From assembly GCA_001466705.2 (NCBI GenBank), contig LATX02000001.1, positions 2,976,001-3,040,000 on the forward strand: a DNA stretch of 64,000 nucleotides, in the 5' to 3' direction. The translations under genes were made by a program, and so were the position numbers. This DNA is from Moniliophthora roreri. Taxonomy: Eukaryota; Basidiomycota; Agaricomycetes; Agaricales; Marasmiaceae. The notes beneath the pieces are model-generated. The model ran no database searches. It saw nothing but the letters and a program-made list of their open reading frames with translations, and had not been told where the DNA came from. Shown in pieces: positions 11,143 to 22,314 of this stretch (positions are counted from its first letter, which is position 1; each line of letters begins with the position of its first letter).

Positions 11143-12712
11143 CTAATACCAGATGCTCCTGGTCCGATGTGCAGGTATGATCTCTACTGTGTCGATTCCT
11201 TCAACTTTGTCCTCCCCCCGTTCTAATCTCTTTGCTAAATCCCACAGGAAGAAGTCGATGAGCACACTACTGATGTCGTTCGTTGAATCTTTGACACCAT
11301 TTTTGGCTAGTGCATTCGCGTATGCACCGCTAGAGCTTCCTTGCATAAGCTTTATCATCTCTTCTCTTACCCTCTCCACTGCGACGATGCTTGCCGCCCT
11401 CAGGCTGATCTCCTCTCTTGAGCCTGGAGCCAAGGATACGCCGTTACGCAAGGCATCAACAAGCGATGAAGGGTATGAGAGAATCTTGAGGTGGTGCAGA
11501 ATTTGCGGGACACGGTAATCGGCAAACATAGTTAGGTCTTGAATGGAAGCGCCGCGTGTACCAGGGAACAGTGGGTGTGTAGAGGTAACAGATGGATCAG
11601 GGTAGAAGGCCGCCCAAGTGTCTGCGACGAGAATTTGGGCACGTTTCCAAATGCAGACTGCGGAACAAAATCAGTCGACTTCAAGTAACACATAATGGGA
11701 GTTTACCTTTACGTCCATCAAGATACACTTCGTCTTTGAACGATGGGAAGGTTTCCGTAACCAATTTGACAAGGTCAATGGCCGTACCTTGGCCATCGTG
11801 ACGACGCTGAAACTCAGCGAGTAGACCTTGGTAAGAGCCACCAAAAGCCTGAAGTGGCGGGTAAGATTGATCAGATTCGCTGGTTTCCAGATAGCTCGCG
11901 AACCTACGTTGGTTAGTATGAACCCGACCTCGCGCATGATTGCTATCCGTTGTTGGAGGAGGGGTATACTCTCAGAGCTTTGGTTGGCCTCCTGAAAAAC
12001 GGACTCGATGAGCACATCGGGGCATAAAGTTTCCGAGCTGTAGAATGTTGGGTCTGTGATGGGTATCCCACTTTGCATGGCTATGTCGAATATATCCGTC
12101 ATTTCATTAGCCAACCAAAGGCAAGGAGCACGAACCTTTGTTCAGAGCTGCAACAAGACTCCAATACCCAGTCCAGACTTTCTTCTCCTTGTCATCCCAA
12201 GAAGATTGCCACTCGACGCCGTAGCGGTCTGGTTGCCCCTCTTTCTCCGACCAGAAGCTGAAGTTGAGCGACGATATGAGGAAAATCCAATCAAGGACAG
12301 TCTTGTTCCATGAGTCTGATGGTGAATAGGGTTCTCGAGGGAGTATATGTAGAGCATGAGTGCGCCAGGTCCGAGGGCTATATGACTCAGAAAGCAGCTT
12401 GTCACGTATCTGATATTATCGTTCAGCATGGGTAACAGACAACGATTAGATAGTGATTCTCACATATCTTGCAGCTATTGATACACCCTCTGGGTTGACT
12501 CGAACAAGGTTTGCTTTCTGTTCGTCCAATCGAGGTTAATCATGCTACCAAATCTCGATTAAAAAGTCACACACCTTGTATGCGTACTCTGCACATTCCT
12601 TGACTGGGTTCGGATTCTCAGCACCGACCGCCCCAATTAACAAGGTTCCAATTTCCTTCTTCTCATTGAATGTCGGGTGAGATTCGATTGGGGATATTTG
12701 TAAGATAGCCAT
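11143..12712 (-). CDS. Queuosine salvage protein (DUF2419, queuosine 5'-phosphate N-glycosylase/hydrolase type)
   Basis: The ATG is at 12710-12712 and the stop at 11143-11145. The spliced product begins MAILQISPIESHPTF and continues ENPNPVKECAEYAYKK and ANLVRVNPEGVSIAARY. The core is DWIFLISSLNFSFWSEKEG, YGVEWQSSWD and VWTGYWSLVAALNK, followed by GIPITDPTFYSSE. The C-terminal half has SFGGSYQGLLAEFQRRHDGQ, ILVADTWAAFYP and MFADYRVPQILHHL, then ELRAAS-like SLRAASIVAVERVREEM, FFLWDLAKRLE and AHRTRSIWY. These are hallmarks of the eukaryotic/bacterial Q-salvage family (human C9orf64/QNG1), which frees queuine from queuosine phosphate for tRNA modification. At least five introns are present. Start is supported by the family N-terminus and by the lack of an upstream in-frame ATG in the same exon context. 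Confidence 0.9.
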
Positions 12713-13980
12713 GAGAGAATGGGACAGAACAAACAAAGGAGGGGTTGATTAGCCGATAAATTAATGATTTCTAGGAGGCCAGGGTCCGAAACGGAGAGCC
12801 AGAGAATGAGAAAACCGTTCTAGGCCAAGATCGCGTTGGTCCCGTTGTCTTTGACTGCAGGTGTAAGTACTGGAAAAGGGGGAAATATTACCAGCGCCTG
12901 CAGAAAAAATTTTTGAATCTTATCTTATCTTGTTTTTCCACTTCCCGACAAAACGCTCGGAACCCAGGAGGCTGTTTCATCCTGACTACATAAAGATGAG
13001 ACGACCCTTCTTGAATTGTGAGCTCTACAGCTCTCTGGTCTTTCTTCAGCATTGACGAAATACGCGAAGATAAACTTCAACCCAAATCTCAACCATTCAC
13101 ACATGCCTCATAGGCTGTCCGGGGAAACCCTTCAAATCGTCTCCAAGTACCATCTTGTTCAAGCAGAACACACAGTATTGCATTGCAAACGATCCTGAAT
13201 ACTTACCCCGATTATCCTCCTTGGCAAAGGCCCTTCCTTTTGCAAAGTCCAGCAAGGCACATTGAAGAATGAGATAGAAAACGAGCGGGTCGTTGCCCGG
13301 GGCGAAGAAATCGAAACGGGGAACGCACCGTCGCAGAGGGAACTGAGAATCTAGGTAGCGCGTGCACGTCCTTCCTTAGCTCGTATGCTGGGCGTGACGC
13401 GTCCCCTCGGGTCTTTCATTGACTGTAGGATGGATCTTATGACTGGTGATTGGGCACGAGTCTGAGTGAATGTAAATATATCATGCATTCATGTTCGTCT
13501 GATGTCCTCGCCCGATGGCAACGTCGCTCGACACTTCCCCGAGGACCAGCTTACGCTGGAAAACGCAAGGAACGCCTCGAGTGAGATTGAATTCATTTTC
13601 CCAGAACTTCCGTCATCTTCTGCGCGTTTTGTCATCTGTCTGACGATTGAACCGTGCTTCAGGATGGCGCTCAAATGGCGCAGCGGGCATTTAGGGTTTT
13701 CTCACGACACGTCCCGCTCAGTTTCACCCACCTCCACTCTCGACTCTGGCCATTCGATCCTCTTCAATACAATTATTTTATCATAGAATGAAGCTATAAC
13801 ATATCAGTTCTCAGTAGCTACCGTGTGGGTTCCCACAGCCACTAGGAGCAATTTTGTGAGTTGATGTCATTGTCACTCGGGGTATACCCTCTATGTAAGC
13901 GGGATACGTATCACTCAGCTTCGTGTATAAAATAATGTTTGCTGCGAAACGCCGACAGACCGACTGAGTACTAGTACTAA
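12713..13980. other. Divergent intergenic region between the queuosine gene and the MOSC gene
   Basis: It must hold promoters for both flanking genes. A TATA-like ctacataaag near 12986 precedes a pyrimidine-rich stretch and a 31-codon ORF at 13103, which has no recognisable product. An AT-rich ctgtataaaataatg motif near 13923 could serve the MOSC gene. Other short frames (13466-13786) show no homology that I can see. Confidence 0.4.
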
Positions 13981-15568
13981 ATGATGCTCGTCGAATGGAA
14001 TACGGCAATCAACACTCTTCTTATTGGACTTCCACTCGTCGTCATCGCGTTTCTTTATTCCAAAGTATCGTCGGATGGGAAAACCAGGACACGTTCCTTT
14101 GGCCCGATTGTCAAACCGGACCTTCGTGGCGCAAACGAGAGGGATAAAGGTGCTAGAATCATTCAGGCTCATTCGGGGAATATAACCAGCAACCAGAATT
14201 TTGGCTATGGGGAGGTCAGGGTATCAAAAATACTTGTCCATCCTATTAAGGTGTGTTTCATGCGCTTCTGTTGACCAATACTGATATGTCTCTATCCTGC
14301 CCACTGTCTTGCCCTGAAATGTCTTATAATAATGTTATCTCCGGATAGAGTTGCCGAGGAACGCCCGTGCAGACGAGTCGATACACACCCGAAGGTCTCG
14401 AGGTGAGGGGCTCGTCACCGCCAGCCCGGACCTCTGATTGAAAACCTAATAGTTCGACAGGAAATGGGGCATCATCGAAGCAGAGACCCATGTCATGATT
14501 ACGGCTCGCGAGTTTCCAAAGGCAAGTAATTCATCACTTTTGCGTGTCCAGTTATGTCACTCACATGCCAACGCCCAGATGGTTCTCATCACGCCAACCA
14601 TTCAACAGGACGAGAACTCGACCTACGGAGGCCTTTTACACGTTACTTTCCCTGAAGACTCGAATTGCCGTCCGTTCTCGATACCGCTACGTCCTGACGA
14701 AGCGGTACTCAAAACGTGGGAATCGTTGAACAACCTTTCGATGTTTGGAGTATTTACCGTGGACGGATACATTTGCCAGGCAGCACCTGAATCTTCATCT
14801 TCTCCCGAACTAAATCTTCCGAGTAACACCCTTTCCGCCTACTTCGGGAGACCTGTTCATCTCGTGTACAAAGGCAGCACACCGCGTGCTTGTATTCCGT
14901 CGACCAATTTTCCAAAGTTGGACGCAACAGCCGTGTACCAGGACTTGTATCCGCTTCTGCTATTCTCGGAAGAAAACGTACTGGAGATCGAGAAGGAACT
15001 TAGGCCACGAGTAGGAACGCAGGGCATTGATGAGAGGTGGAAGGCGGATAAGGTTGCGATAGAGAGGTGAGTATCAGCGATACGTTTGGGTAATGTAGAG
15101 AAGAACCTTGGAGACTTGTTGATTTCATCGGGAGGGTTGGAGAAGCTCTGGTCGAATGATTGTCAGCTGATGATTGTTTCCAACTGCTGCAGATTTAGAC
15201 CCAATATAGTCCTGAAGGGCGCTGGGGCATTTGCGGAGGACGGCTGGGAGGAGATTACCATTGGCCCCGATCCTGCTACTCCTCGTATCTTGGTGGTTGG
15301 TAAGTGTACACGATGCTTGGTGAGCGATTCCGTTTAGGTGATCATGGAATGTGGCTGATGCGTAATCTCGGCTCAGCTGCCTAACGTGTCTCCGGAAACT
15401 GGCGAAAAAGACAAGGCGGTTCCCTTCAAGGTGATCATGAAATTTCGGATGGGCGTTGACTCGAATCACAAAAACAAAGCGTGTGTCGGATCCTGGGGAG
15501 TTCCTCTACAGGACGGTGTGGTCACTGTTGGAGATGAGGTGTCTATAAAGAAGGTTCTTGCATCGTAG
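13981..15568 (+). CDS. MOSC-domain protein, mitochondrial amidoxime reducing component (mARC)-like
   Basis: Six exons (13981-14250, 14349-14402, 14453-14521, 14579-15066, 15193-15319, 15377-15568) sum to 399 residues. An N-terminal membrane segment (INTLLIGLPLVVIAFLYSKV, residues about 9-28) is followed by the MOSC N-terminal beta-barrel (KILVHPIKSCRGTPVQTSRY, WGIIEAETHVMITAREFPK). The MOSC domain has FRPNIVLKGAGAFAEDGWEE, the KCTRCLLPNVSPETGEKD segment with the likely molybdenum-ligand cysteine, and GSWGVPLQDGVVTVGDEV. The family carries molybdenum cofactor and reduces N-hydroxylated compounds at a membrane, usually the outer mitochondrial membrane. The intron 14522-14578 begins with GC (AG-gcaagt), a GC-AG intron; the protein is only continuous (FPK-MVLITPTI) if it is used. 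ATG 13981 is immediately followed by a second ATG (MM). Confidence 0.92.
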
Positions 15569-15989
15569 GCTTTGAAACGTAGTTCGGTGGTTTAGTCTAT
15601 CCGCTTTATACCAATCGTTGATGTAAGCTCATTTTGTCGTGGAGGCCGATAGCCGCAGCATCAAATTGAAGAAAATTACTCAAGTGGAGATATTCCGGAT
15701 TTGTAATCCAAACGATTTGCGCTCTTCAGGTTATTCTCTATGAATTAGGACCCGATTAGACCAGTAGACTAGAGAAAATTAGGAACGCTATACAGAATCA
15801 GAGCGTAGCATTTATCCTTTATGACAACATCTTGATGGGGCCTGAAGAAGTTGCGCCGTGTGGGGCAATCACGTGTACAATTGATCTGTCTTGTACAGAA
15901 AGGTTGAACTCATCCTCCGTTTCCTCTGCCGCCCACGGCGACAAGCTCGCCTTCTTCCGCGACGGCATCTACGACGACGGCCCCTTATT
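15569..15989. other. Intergenic stretch upstream of the deubiquitinase
   Basis: Contains the 3' flank of the MOSC gene and the leader of the deubiquitinase gene. No other feature was seen. Confidence 0.5.
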
Positions 15990-18900
15990 ATGGCCAAGGC
16001 AGCAAGATGGTTATTCAGTGGGAATCCGCAGAACCAGCCATCGAGGGACAGCGCCAAACCTGTAGCAATACCGATAGTTTCATCCGCAGATGCAAAGAAA
16101 TTTGGCCTAGAGAATGTGCGTATCCAATATTCTACAAGTAAAAGTTCCTGCTGATATCCTTTTGATTGAATTAGTTTGGGAATACCTGGTGCGATCCACT
16201 TGAACTTGCTGAATCATACCGAATTAACGTCTACTTTATCTCGCCAGTTATGCCAACTCTGTTATCCAAGCTCTTTACTTCTGTACACCGTTCAGGGATC
16301 TGTTGATACAATCTCCGGATTCTTCATTGCCTCTGGCAGTTGTCGAAACAACTTCTACCGTTGCCAGTCCAACGCCACCACCACCTTCAGCAACCGTCCG
16401 GCGAAAGCCAGAACGAAAACTCTCATCATCAGGAACTCCCGGAGATGTTCTACCTCTACCTCCTGTCGCAAACAATGGTGGGACGCCAATCCCCACTTCA
16501 CCACCCTCCCTTTTCTCCGCACTCCGTTCCCTCTTCCTACACATATCAACCAATCCCTCCGACAAGGGTACGGTCGCACCCCGTGCTTTCATCGACAAGC
16601 TCAAGGAAGTGAACGAGCTGTTCCGGTCGACAATGCATCAGGATGCCCATGAATTCTTTAATTATCTGCTCAACAAGGTCGTAGAGGAAATAGAAGAAGA
16701 CAGAAAACACATTCACGGAGATCCACCTTCCCTAGACGATTGTACGTCTTCTCTCTCAATGTTCCGCTCTATTAGAGTAGTACTGATGTACTCTAGTGTC
16801 AACTTCCATCGCCACACTCGCATCGAAAGCTGCTCCAACTGTCGTTACAACTGCCAGCACCAACTCCGGCAACGCGCCGAAAGTTCTCACCCTCGTCCAC
16901 AAACTGTTCGAAGGCACCCTTACGAGTGAAACTCGATGCCTAACCTGCGAAACCGTCGGTTCTTACCCTTACTCGCTCTCTACATGTACTTACCGACAAG
17001 CCTCAGGTTTCCTCTCGCGATGAATCATTCCTGGATCTTTCTATCGATATAGAACAGAACTCTAGCGTAACCGCCTGTCTACGACAATTCAGCGCGAGCG
17101 AAACGTTATGTCAGAAGAACAAGTTCTTCTGCGATTGTTGCTGCGACCTCCAAGAGGCCGAAAGAAGGCAAGCCGGTTCCAATCCGAGATGTGTTTATAC
17201 ATTCATTAACTGCGCTTTGTAGGATGAAGATAAAAAAGCTGCCCAATATTCTTGCCCTACATCTCAAACGGTTCAAGTACCAAGAGGATTTACGAAAGTA
17301 CATCAAGCTGGCATATCGGGTCGCCTTCCCCTTCCAGCTGCGCCTCTTCAATACTGTGGATGATTCGGAAGATGCAGACCGACTGTACAACTTGTTCGCT
17401 ATCGTTGTACATATTGGCAAGTACGTGTGACGTTTCCCGAACAAAGTTTGTCACACTCATAGTTTATCTGTTTTAGTGGTCCCCATCATGGGCATTACAT
17501 ATCCATCATCAAGACTATGGGAACATGGCTCGTTTTCGACGATGACACCGTCTCCACCATCGCAGAAAGCGAGATTCCCAAATATTATGGAGAATCGAAT
17601 GCTGGTTCAGCTTACGTGCTCTACTACGAAGCAGCTGATCTAGATCCTTCATCTCTGGGACTCCGAACCCCTGTCACCATGTCAACTGCCTCGGTTGTGC
17701 CTGCGACCGAATCAGTTGTAGCGTCGGGGTCGCCTCAAGCGGTTCATCCGATACTACCTCCGGGCCTCGAAGAAGGTGATTCCTCAGACCTCAGTGACCC
17801 TCCATTCCCTATAACCCCATCGTCATCTTCCCCATTGCTTGCGCCAGAGTCCTCGGATAAACCTTCACGACCGCCACTCCAGTTGGATTTGGCGGCGCCC
17901 ATCACTGATGGGAGCACCAGCGTCCCTTCTTCAGCGGCTTCGAATGCCGCCGTCCCACCGAATGGACGGAGCAAAAAGCTGTTCACTTCAATGCGTAGGC
18001 GCTCAGAAACGGCGGACGGCCCGGAGTCGAGCCAACCTTTAGTGGTTGAGGACAAGGTGCCAACACCATCTATAGACGCATCATTGGAGACTTCTTCAGC
18101 CACTAGTCATGGTCAAGTGAACGGATCGGGATCTCGGTCACCATCACCCCATCCAGCATCTGTTCCTCCGAGAGAGACTAAGGAGAAGGAGAAGGAGAAG
18201 GAGGGAAAGGAGAAGGAGAAGAAGGAGAAGAAGGAGAAAGAGCCTCATCGCAAGCCCAGCGGATGGTTTAAGCGCAGAAGTGTCCGTGTCACGGACCGAC
18301 CAAGCACAAGCCATGAGTCCTCCGCGAGCCACAAACACGAAGATACATCGACTAATACTATGTCATCGACGTCCTCCAACGTTTCTTCGCCTGCTTGGTA
18401 CAAGTCGGCAACGTCGAATGGGAAACGGATGCGGAAACAGTCTGACCACAGCATGTTCGACGCTGCAGGATTTGCGTTGACAAGTGCTAGAAAGTCGAAT
18501 GTTGATGGCCTTACCGTCACCACATCCAGAGATCGCCGTTCGCAACACGACTACTCTGATACACCTCCCTCAGCGACATCTTCAACTCATTCCACGAATT
18601 ATTCGGCTCCCGCACCAGCGAACGCAGGCCATACCCATACATTAGAGCATCCTCCGCCAAGGAAGTCTTCGTTGGCTTCTGTACCTCCATCCATTGATAC
18701 GTCCGTTGCGGCTTCTTTACCAACATTGCCCCAGTCTCCCCGAATCCCGTCAAAACAACCCAAGTCCCCGGACCATAAATTATCTTTATCTCACCTAACT
18801 GGTAGAAAGGGACATCGCAAGGGCTCGACAGAAATAGCACGACCTGCCACTGCCACTGGTACTATTTCAGATTCATTGTCAAAGCCGAAGCACTTACCTC

Positions 18901-19262
18901 CGGTTCCACCATTGCCTGCCCCGCTTGGTCCAGCGAGCCCCCTTGCAAATGGTCACGTACGTTCCCTGATGGAAGATCGGATTACAGATCCAATACCTCG
19001 GCCAGTGTCAGCAAGTGGGCAGACGTCACCACCTCCTGGGTTACACACATTCAATGGTAAACATAACAGTACTGGGAGTACCGTCAGCCCCACAAACACA
19101 GTACTCAACAGTGGTACTGGTGGGGCAGCTACGATCAGGCGGGCTACGAGAAAGTTGAGTATATCCTCACCAATATTAGGCGGCTTTGGATTTGGGAAGA
19201 AGGACAAAGAGAAGAAAGAGAAGGAAAAACCACCAAGCTCTTTCGCATTCCTTCCCTCATGA
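15990..19262 (+). CDS. Ubiquitin-specific protease, CreB/USP12-USP46 type (peptidase C19)
   Basis: Start [16 protein letters not shown] at 15990. Exon 2 (16175-16188) is only 14 nt and supplies the Cys box; joined to exons 1 and 3 it reads [17 protein letters not shown] with the catalytic cysteine. Later landmarks are [20 protein letters not shown] (QDAHEF box), the zinc-site pair [10 protein letters not shown] and [29 protein letters not shown], and the His box [27 protein letters not shown] closes the domain. These define the C19 family member that fungi use in carbon catabolite repression (CreB) and endocytic deubiquitination. The C-terminal 500 residues are Ser/Pro-rich and disordered with a Lys/Glu run (18180-18240), longer than in animal USP46. 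Intron 17168-17222 starts with GC. The intron at about 16950 uses gtcggt and ends at ctcag. Confidence 0.93.
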
Positions 19263-20168
19263 CAGGATCCTCACCTCCTGTTCCGATTAGACGAACGAAC
19301 GTGTCTTTGTCGTGCGTTTCGACCTTGATCAAGGTTCTGTTGTTACTTTCTAACCCTGCGGAGGGGCGGATATTTACATACTTGTTCTTGATTGTTTGAC
19401 CGTTCTATCCTTATACGCACAACGACATTTGTATTTTTCGACCTCTTCCCATCCTATCATTTATGGTGCATGGTGACCGTTCATCAACCACGATATCAAT
19501 ACTCCAGTACCAATCATACTACATACCACCAGTGCACTTGTATAATGTACCCAGTAACATGTCCTCAATACCTAGGTGTACGTAATCAATGCGCGAAATA
19601 TTTTGCTCCGAATGGAAAAGTATCTCACGCTCGCGTCTTGTAACTATACTCCAATGTTTACAGCGTGTGGTATGTTGCCTGTTCATCTTTCCTCGTGGGC
19701 TCATCATAACGAATCGTATAGGTATTTGAGGTATTTGAATTCAACACCATGGGCACGTCCAAATGTGGGACCATCAATTGGAAGTTATCCCTCAACACTA
19801 CTTGTCTGATGTGAAAATATTTCGTTGAGAGGGACGAATGATCTATGTACGGAGAACCACTTGATAAGCCATTCATCATTTAGATCAACGACGACTCAAC
19901 ACTGTTATGAATCAGTGGTCCAGGCAACCTTCCGATATAATTTTGACTCATCAACAGCCGTGTTTGGGTGGGAAATCCAAGGGAAGCATACAATATGGAT
20001 CCAAATCAGATTTCAAGGTGTGGAGAATAAAGGCAACAGACAGAACACAGTTTTTCCATAGTTGGCCAACTCTACTGACAGATTGATTTAAAGATGTTCG
20101 CCAACCGTTTGTGCCGAGCTCTAACTGCCCCAATATGCCCGTTCTTCAAGTCATCCGTAAGCCTCACA
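19263..20168. other. Intergenic stretch
   Basis: 3' flank of the deubiquitinase and upstream region of the first membrane-protein gene. No recognisable gene, RNA or repeat was found. Confidence 0.5.
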
Positions 20169-21608
20169 ATGAGGATGACATGGTCCGTATTCATTGCCTT
20201 CTGGTCTTCCTGTTTATTTACACTATTCGCTCAGAGTCGGGCAAGGCGTCGGTCGACTTTAATAAACCGACGTCCCGTCGCGAACATCAGACGGAAGGGA
20301 GGCATTTTCGGTCTTTTCGGTGCTGGAAACCCCAATAACGAGGGAGAAACAAGCGACCGAAACAATGGTGGTTTGAAAGCAGGCGTTTCAACCCCGCTTG
20401 GCTCCGTCGGCGTCGGCGTGTTGGCAGGTCCTCAAGGCATTGGTATCGGTGTCAATTCGCCGTTTTTTAAGGATGATAAGGATCGCAGCGGAAATGGAGG
20501 AGGCGGTAAAAAAGGTGGAGGAGGCGGTAAAGGTGAAGATGATAGCGATGATAGTGACGGTGACAGCGACGGCGATAGTGACGATGACGATAATGATAGT
20601 GACGACGACGATAAAGACGAGGACCGCAATGATGGTAAGGTTAACAATTCCGGGGATAGTGGACCTGGTGGCCAGGGTTCACCCCCACCAAGTCAACCTA
20701 GTCAACCCTTACCACCACCAAGTCAACCTAGTCAGCCCTTACCACCACCAACAACTCAGCCTCCACTCCCGCCAGCTCGGAACTCACCTCCACCAGGTCA
20801 GTCTCCGCCCATTCCAACTCAACCCCAGAACACAGTGATTTCCACCACCACCACAAGTCCCACTACATCGCCAACTCCCAACCCTACGCTCTCGAGCTCT
20901 CAGCGCCCTACCACACCAGAGTCGACCACGCCCGAACGCGATAATGCTGAAACGCAGGATAGGCAGCCTACGGGAGTAGTAACGAGTACCTTTCTCACGG
21001 TCGATATCAACTCCCAAGGTCGGACGGTAACGACATTTGCAACCACCACGGTGAAGACGGTAGAGGCCTCAGCACCAGTAGCCTCCTCTCCTTTGGATGC
21101 TGGACTTATCGGGGGCATAATTGCAGGAGCCGTCGTTTTTATCGTAATCCTCATTTCCGCTTTCTGTCTCCTACGCAAGAGACGCAAACATTGTGCTCAG
21201 AAACTTGCATTCGAGTATCCATTCATCGGCCACGGGGCCAGAAAACGCAGCTCTACTCCTTCATCTATTGGTTTCAATCCATTGGCTATGGTTCGACAGA
21301 AGCCGCGGATTAGCTTTGTGCATAGTTTGCTCTCCTCAGTAAGGAGCGTGAGAAGGAAACCAGTGCCAGAATACACGGAGGAAGACTTCGTTTCGATCTC
21401 GAACGCATCTACGGGCTCCAGTCGTGTGGTTTCGGTTGTCCTGTTACCTTCGCCTGTAACAGAGGAAAAGGTACCCGACATGCCGCGCGACCTGGTGAAT
21501 CCGACTCATCCTGCAGGACAGACGAATGAGAAAACCTCGGATGATCCGTTTGCCGATCCACCGCCTCCTGCGGTGATAGCCCCAGTTCGTGCTTCGCATT
21601 TTCATTGA
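20169..21608 (+). CDS. Mucin-like single-pass membrane protein, paralogue A
   Basis: I place the start at 20169 because MRMTWSVFIAFWSSCLFTLF is a good signal peptide; an upstream in-frame ATG at 20094 is also possible. The outer part has a short basic stretch, a Gly-rich segment, and an acidic Asp/Ser tract (about 20540-20630, codons for repeated D, S and G). Then come duplicated SQPSQPLPPP units and a Pro/Ser/Thr-rich stalk. A transmembrane helix follows (GLIGGIIAGAVVFIVILISA, nt about 21100-21170) with RKRRK as stop-transfer. The cytosolic tail holds EYPFIGHGA, LLSSVRSVRRKP and DDPFADPPPP. The architecture resembles fungal wall sensors or anchors, but no WSC or other named domain was recognised. 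The same layout and tail motifs occur in the next gene. Confidence 0.8.
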   Translation: MRMTWSVFIAFWSSCLFTLFAQSRARRRSTLINRRPVANIRRKGGIFGLFGAGNPNNEGETSDRNNGGLKAGVSTPLGSVGVGVLAGPQGIGIGVNSPFFKDDKDRSGNGGGGKKGGGGGKGEDDSDDSDGDSDGDSDDDDNDSDDDDKDEDRNDGKVNNSGDSGPGGQGSPPPSQPSQPLPPPSQPSQPLPPPTTQPPLPPARNSPPPGQSPPIPTQPQNTVISTTTTSPTTSPTPNPTLSSSQRPTTPESTTPERDNAETQDRQPTGVVTSTFLTVDINSQGRTVTTFATTTVKTVEASAPVASSPLDAGLIGGIIAGAVVFIVILISAFCLLRKRRKHCAQKLAFEYPFIGHGARKRSSTPSSIGFNPLAMVRQKPRISFVHSLLSSVRSVRRKPVPEYTEEDFVSISNASTGSSRVVSVVLLPSPVTEEKVPDMPRDLVNPTHPAGQTNEKTSDDPFADPPPPAVIAPVRASHFH

Positions 21609-21682
21609 TTCTTCAGCTATACCATCTTTACTCGACTTTCAGATCCCTTGAGGATCAACGTGGACGCTTCACGGCGTTTGAG

Positions 21683-21780
21683 TGGACTCGTTTTGATGGA
21701 CTATTTGGACTGTTTTAATGGACTACTTGGACTCGTTTTGATGGACCACTTGGACTCGTTTTAATGAACCTATTGGACTC
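21683..21780. repeat. 23-bp minisatellite, about 4.3 units
   Basis: Tandem units each starting tggactcgttttgatgga (one unit is 22 bp, the others 23) fill the short gap after paralogue A, in its likely 3' UTR. Units differ at a few positions, mainly an alternation of gatgga and aatgga. This is a direct reading; copy number may vary between strains. Confidence 0.9.
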
Positions 21781-22314
21781 CCATGTACAATAGAACAATG
21801 TGAGACTACAGTTAGTCAGTGCAATATGTGTCAACTGATGGTTTCATTTTCATAGTACGAAGTGGCGTCGCCTTGCAATTGAGTCTGAAAGGACCGGAAT
21901 GATCTCAGCTCAGGAAGCGAATAACACTCGCGACTCCACGCTGTCGCTCGTTACTATCTCTGATGAGGTGACACCTCTGCAACTGTACTCTGCCAACTAC
22001 GGATTGAGATTCTTTGAGCTGAGATGCCTCGCTCGGTGGTCTCAGCAACCTGAATCACACTCAAGCATCGCTATCATCAACTTCTCCGCATGACTCTTTC
22101 CCAAGGTAGTCACTATTGTACCTGTGCAGTCACCACAGTATGAAGGCACCGGATTTAAATCAAATATCAAGATGCGAACAACGACGTCTAGGTCCTTCGA
22201 GTTCAGACCTCAATCTATCCATTGTTGACAGATCGTCATATGCAATCTATATTAAAGGTTCCACATCTTTGAGATGTGGTTTGCCTCTACATTTGATACC
22301 CACCACCTCTGGAG

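Noticed and set aside
13103..13200. 31-codon ORF after a TATA-like and pyrimidine-rich stretch
   Set aside because: Too short, no homologue recognised, and the region may be the promoter of one of the flanking genes.
20398..20838. 146-codon alternative frame inside membrane paralogue A
   Set aside because: Low-complexity frame generated by the Asp/Ser and Pro/Ser codon repeats of the real protein. No independent signal.
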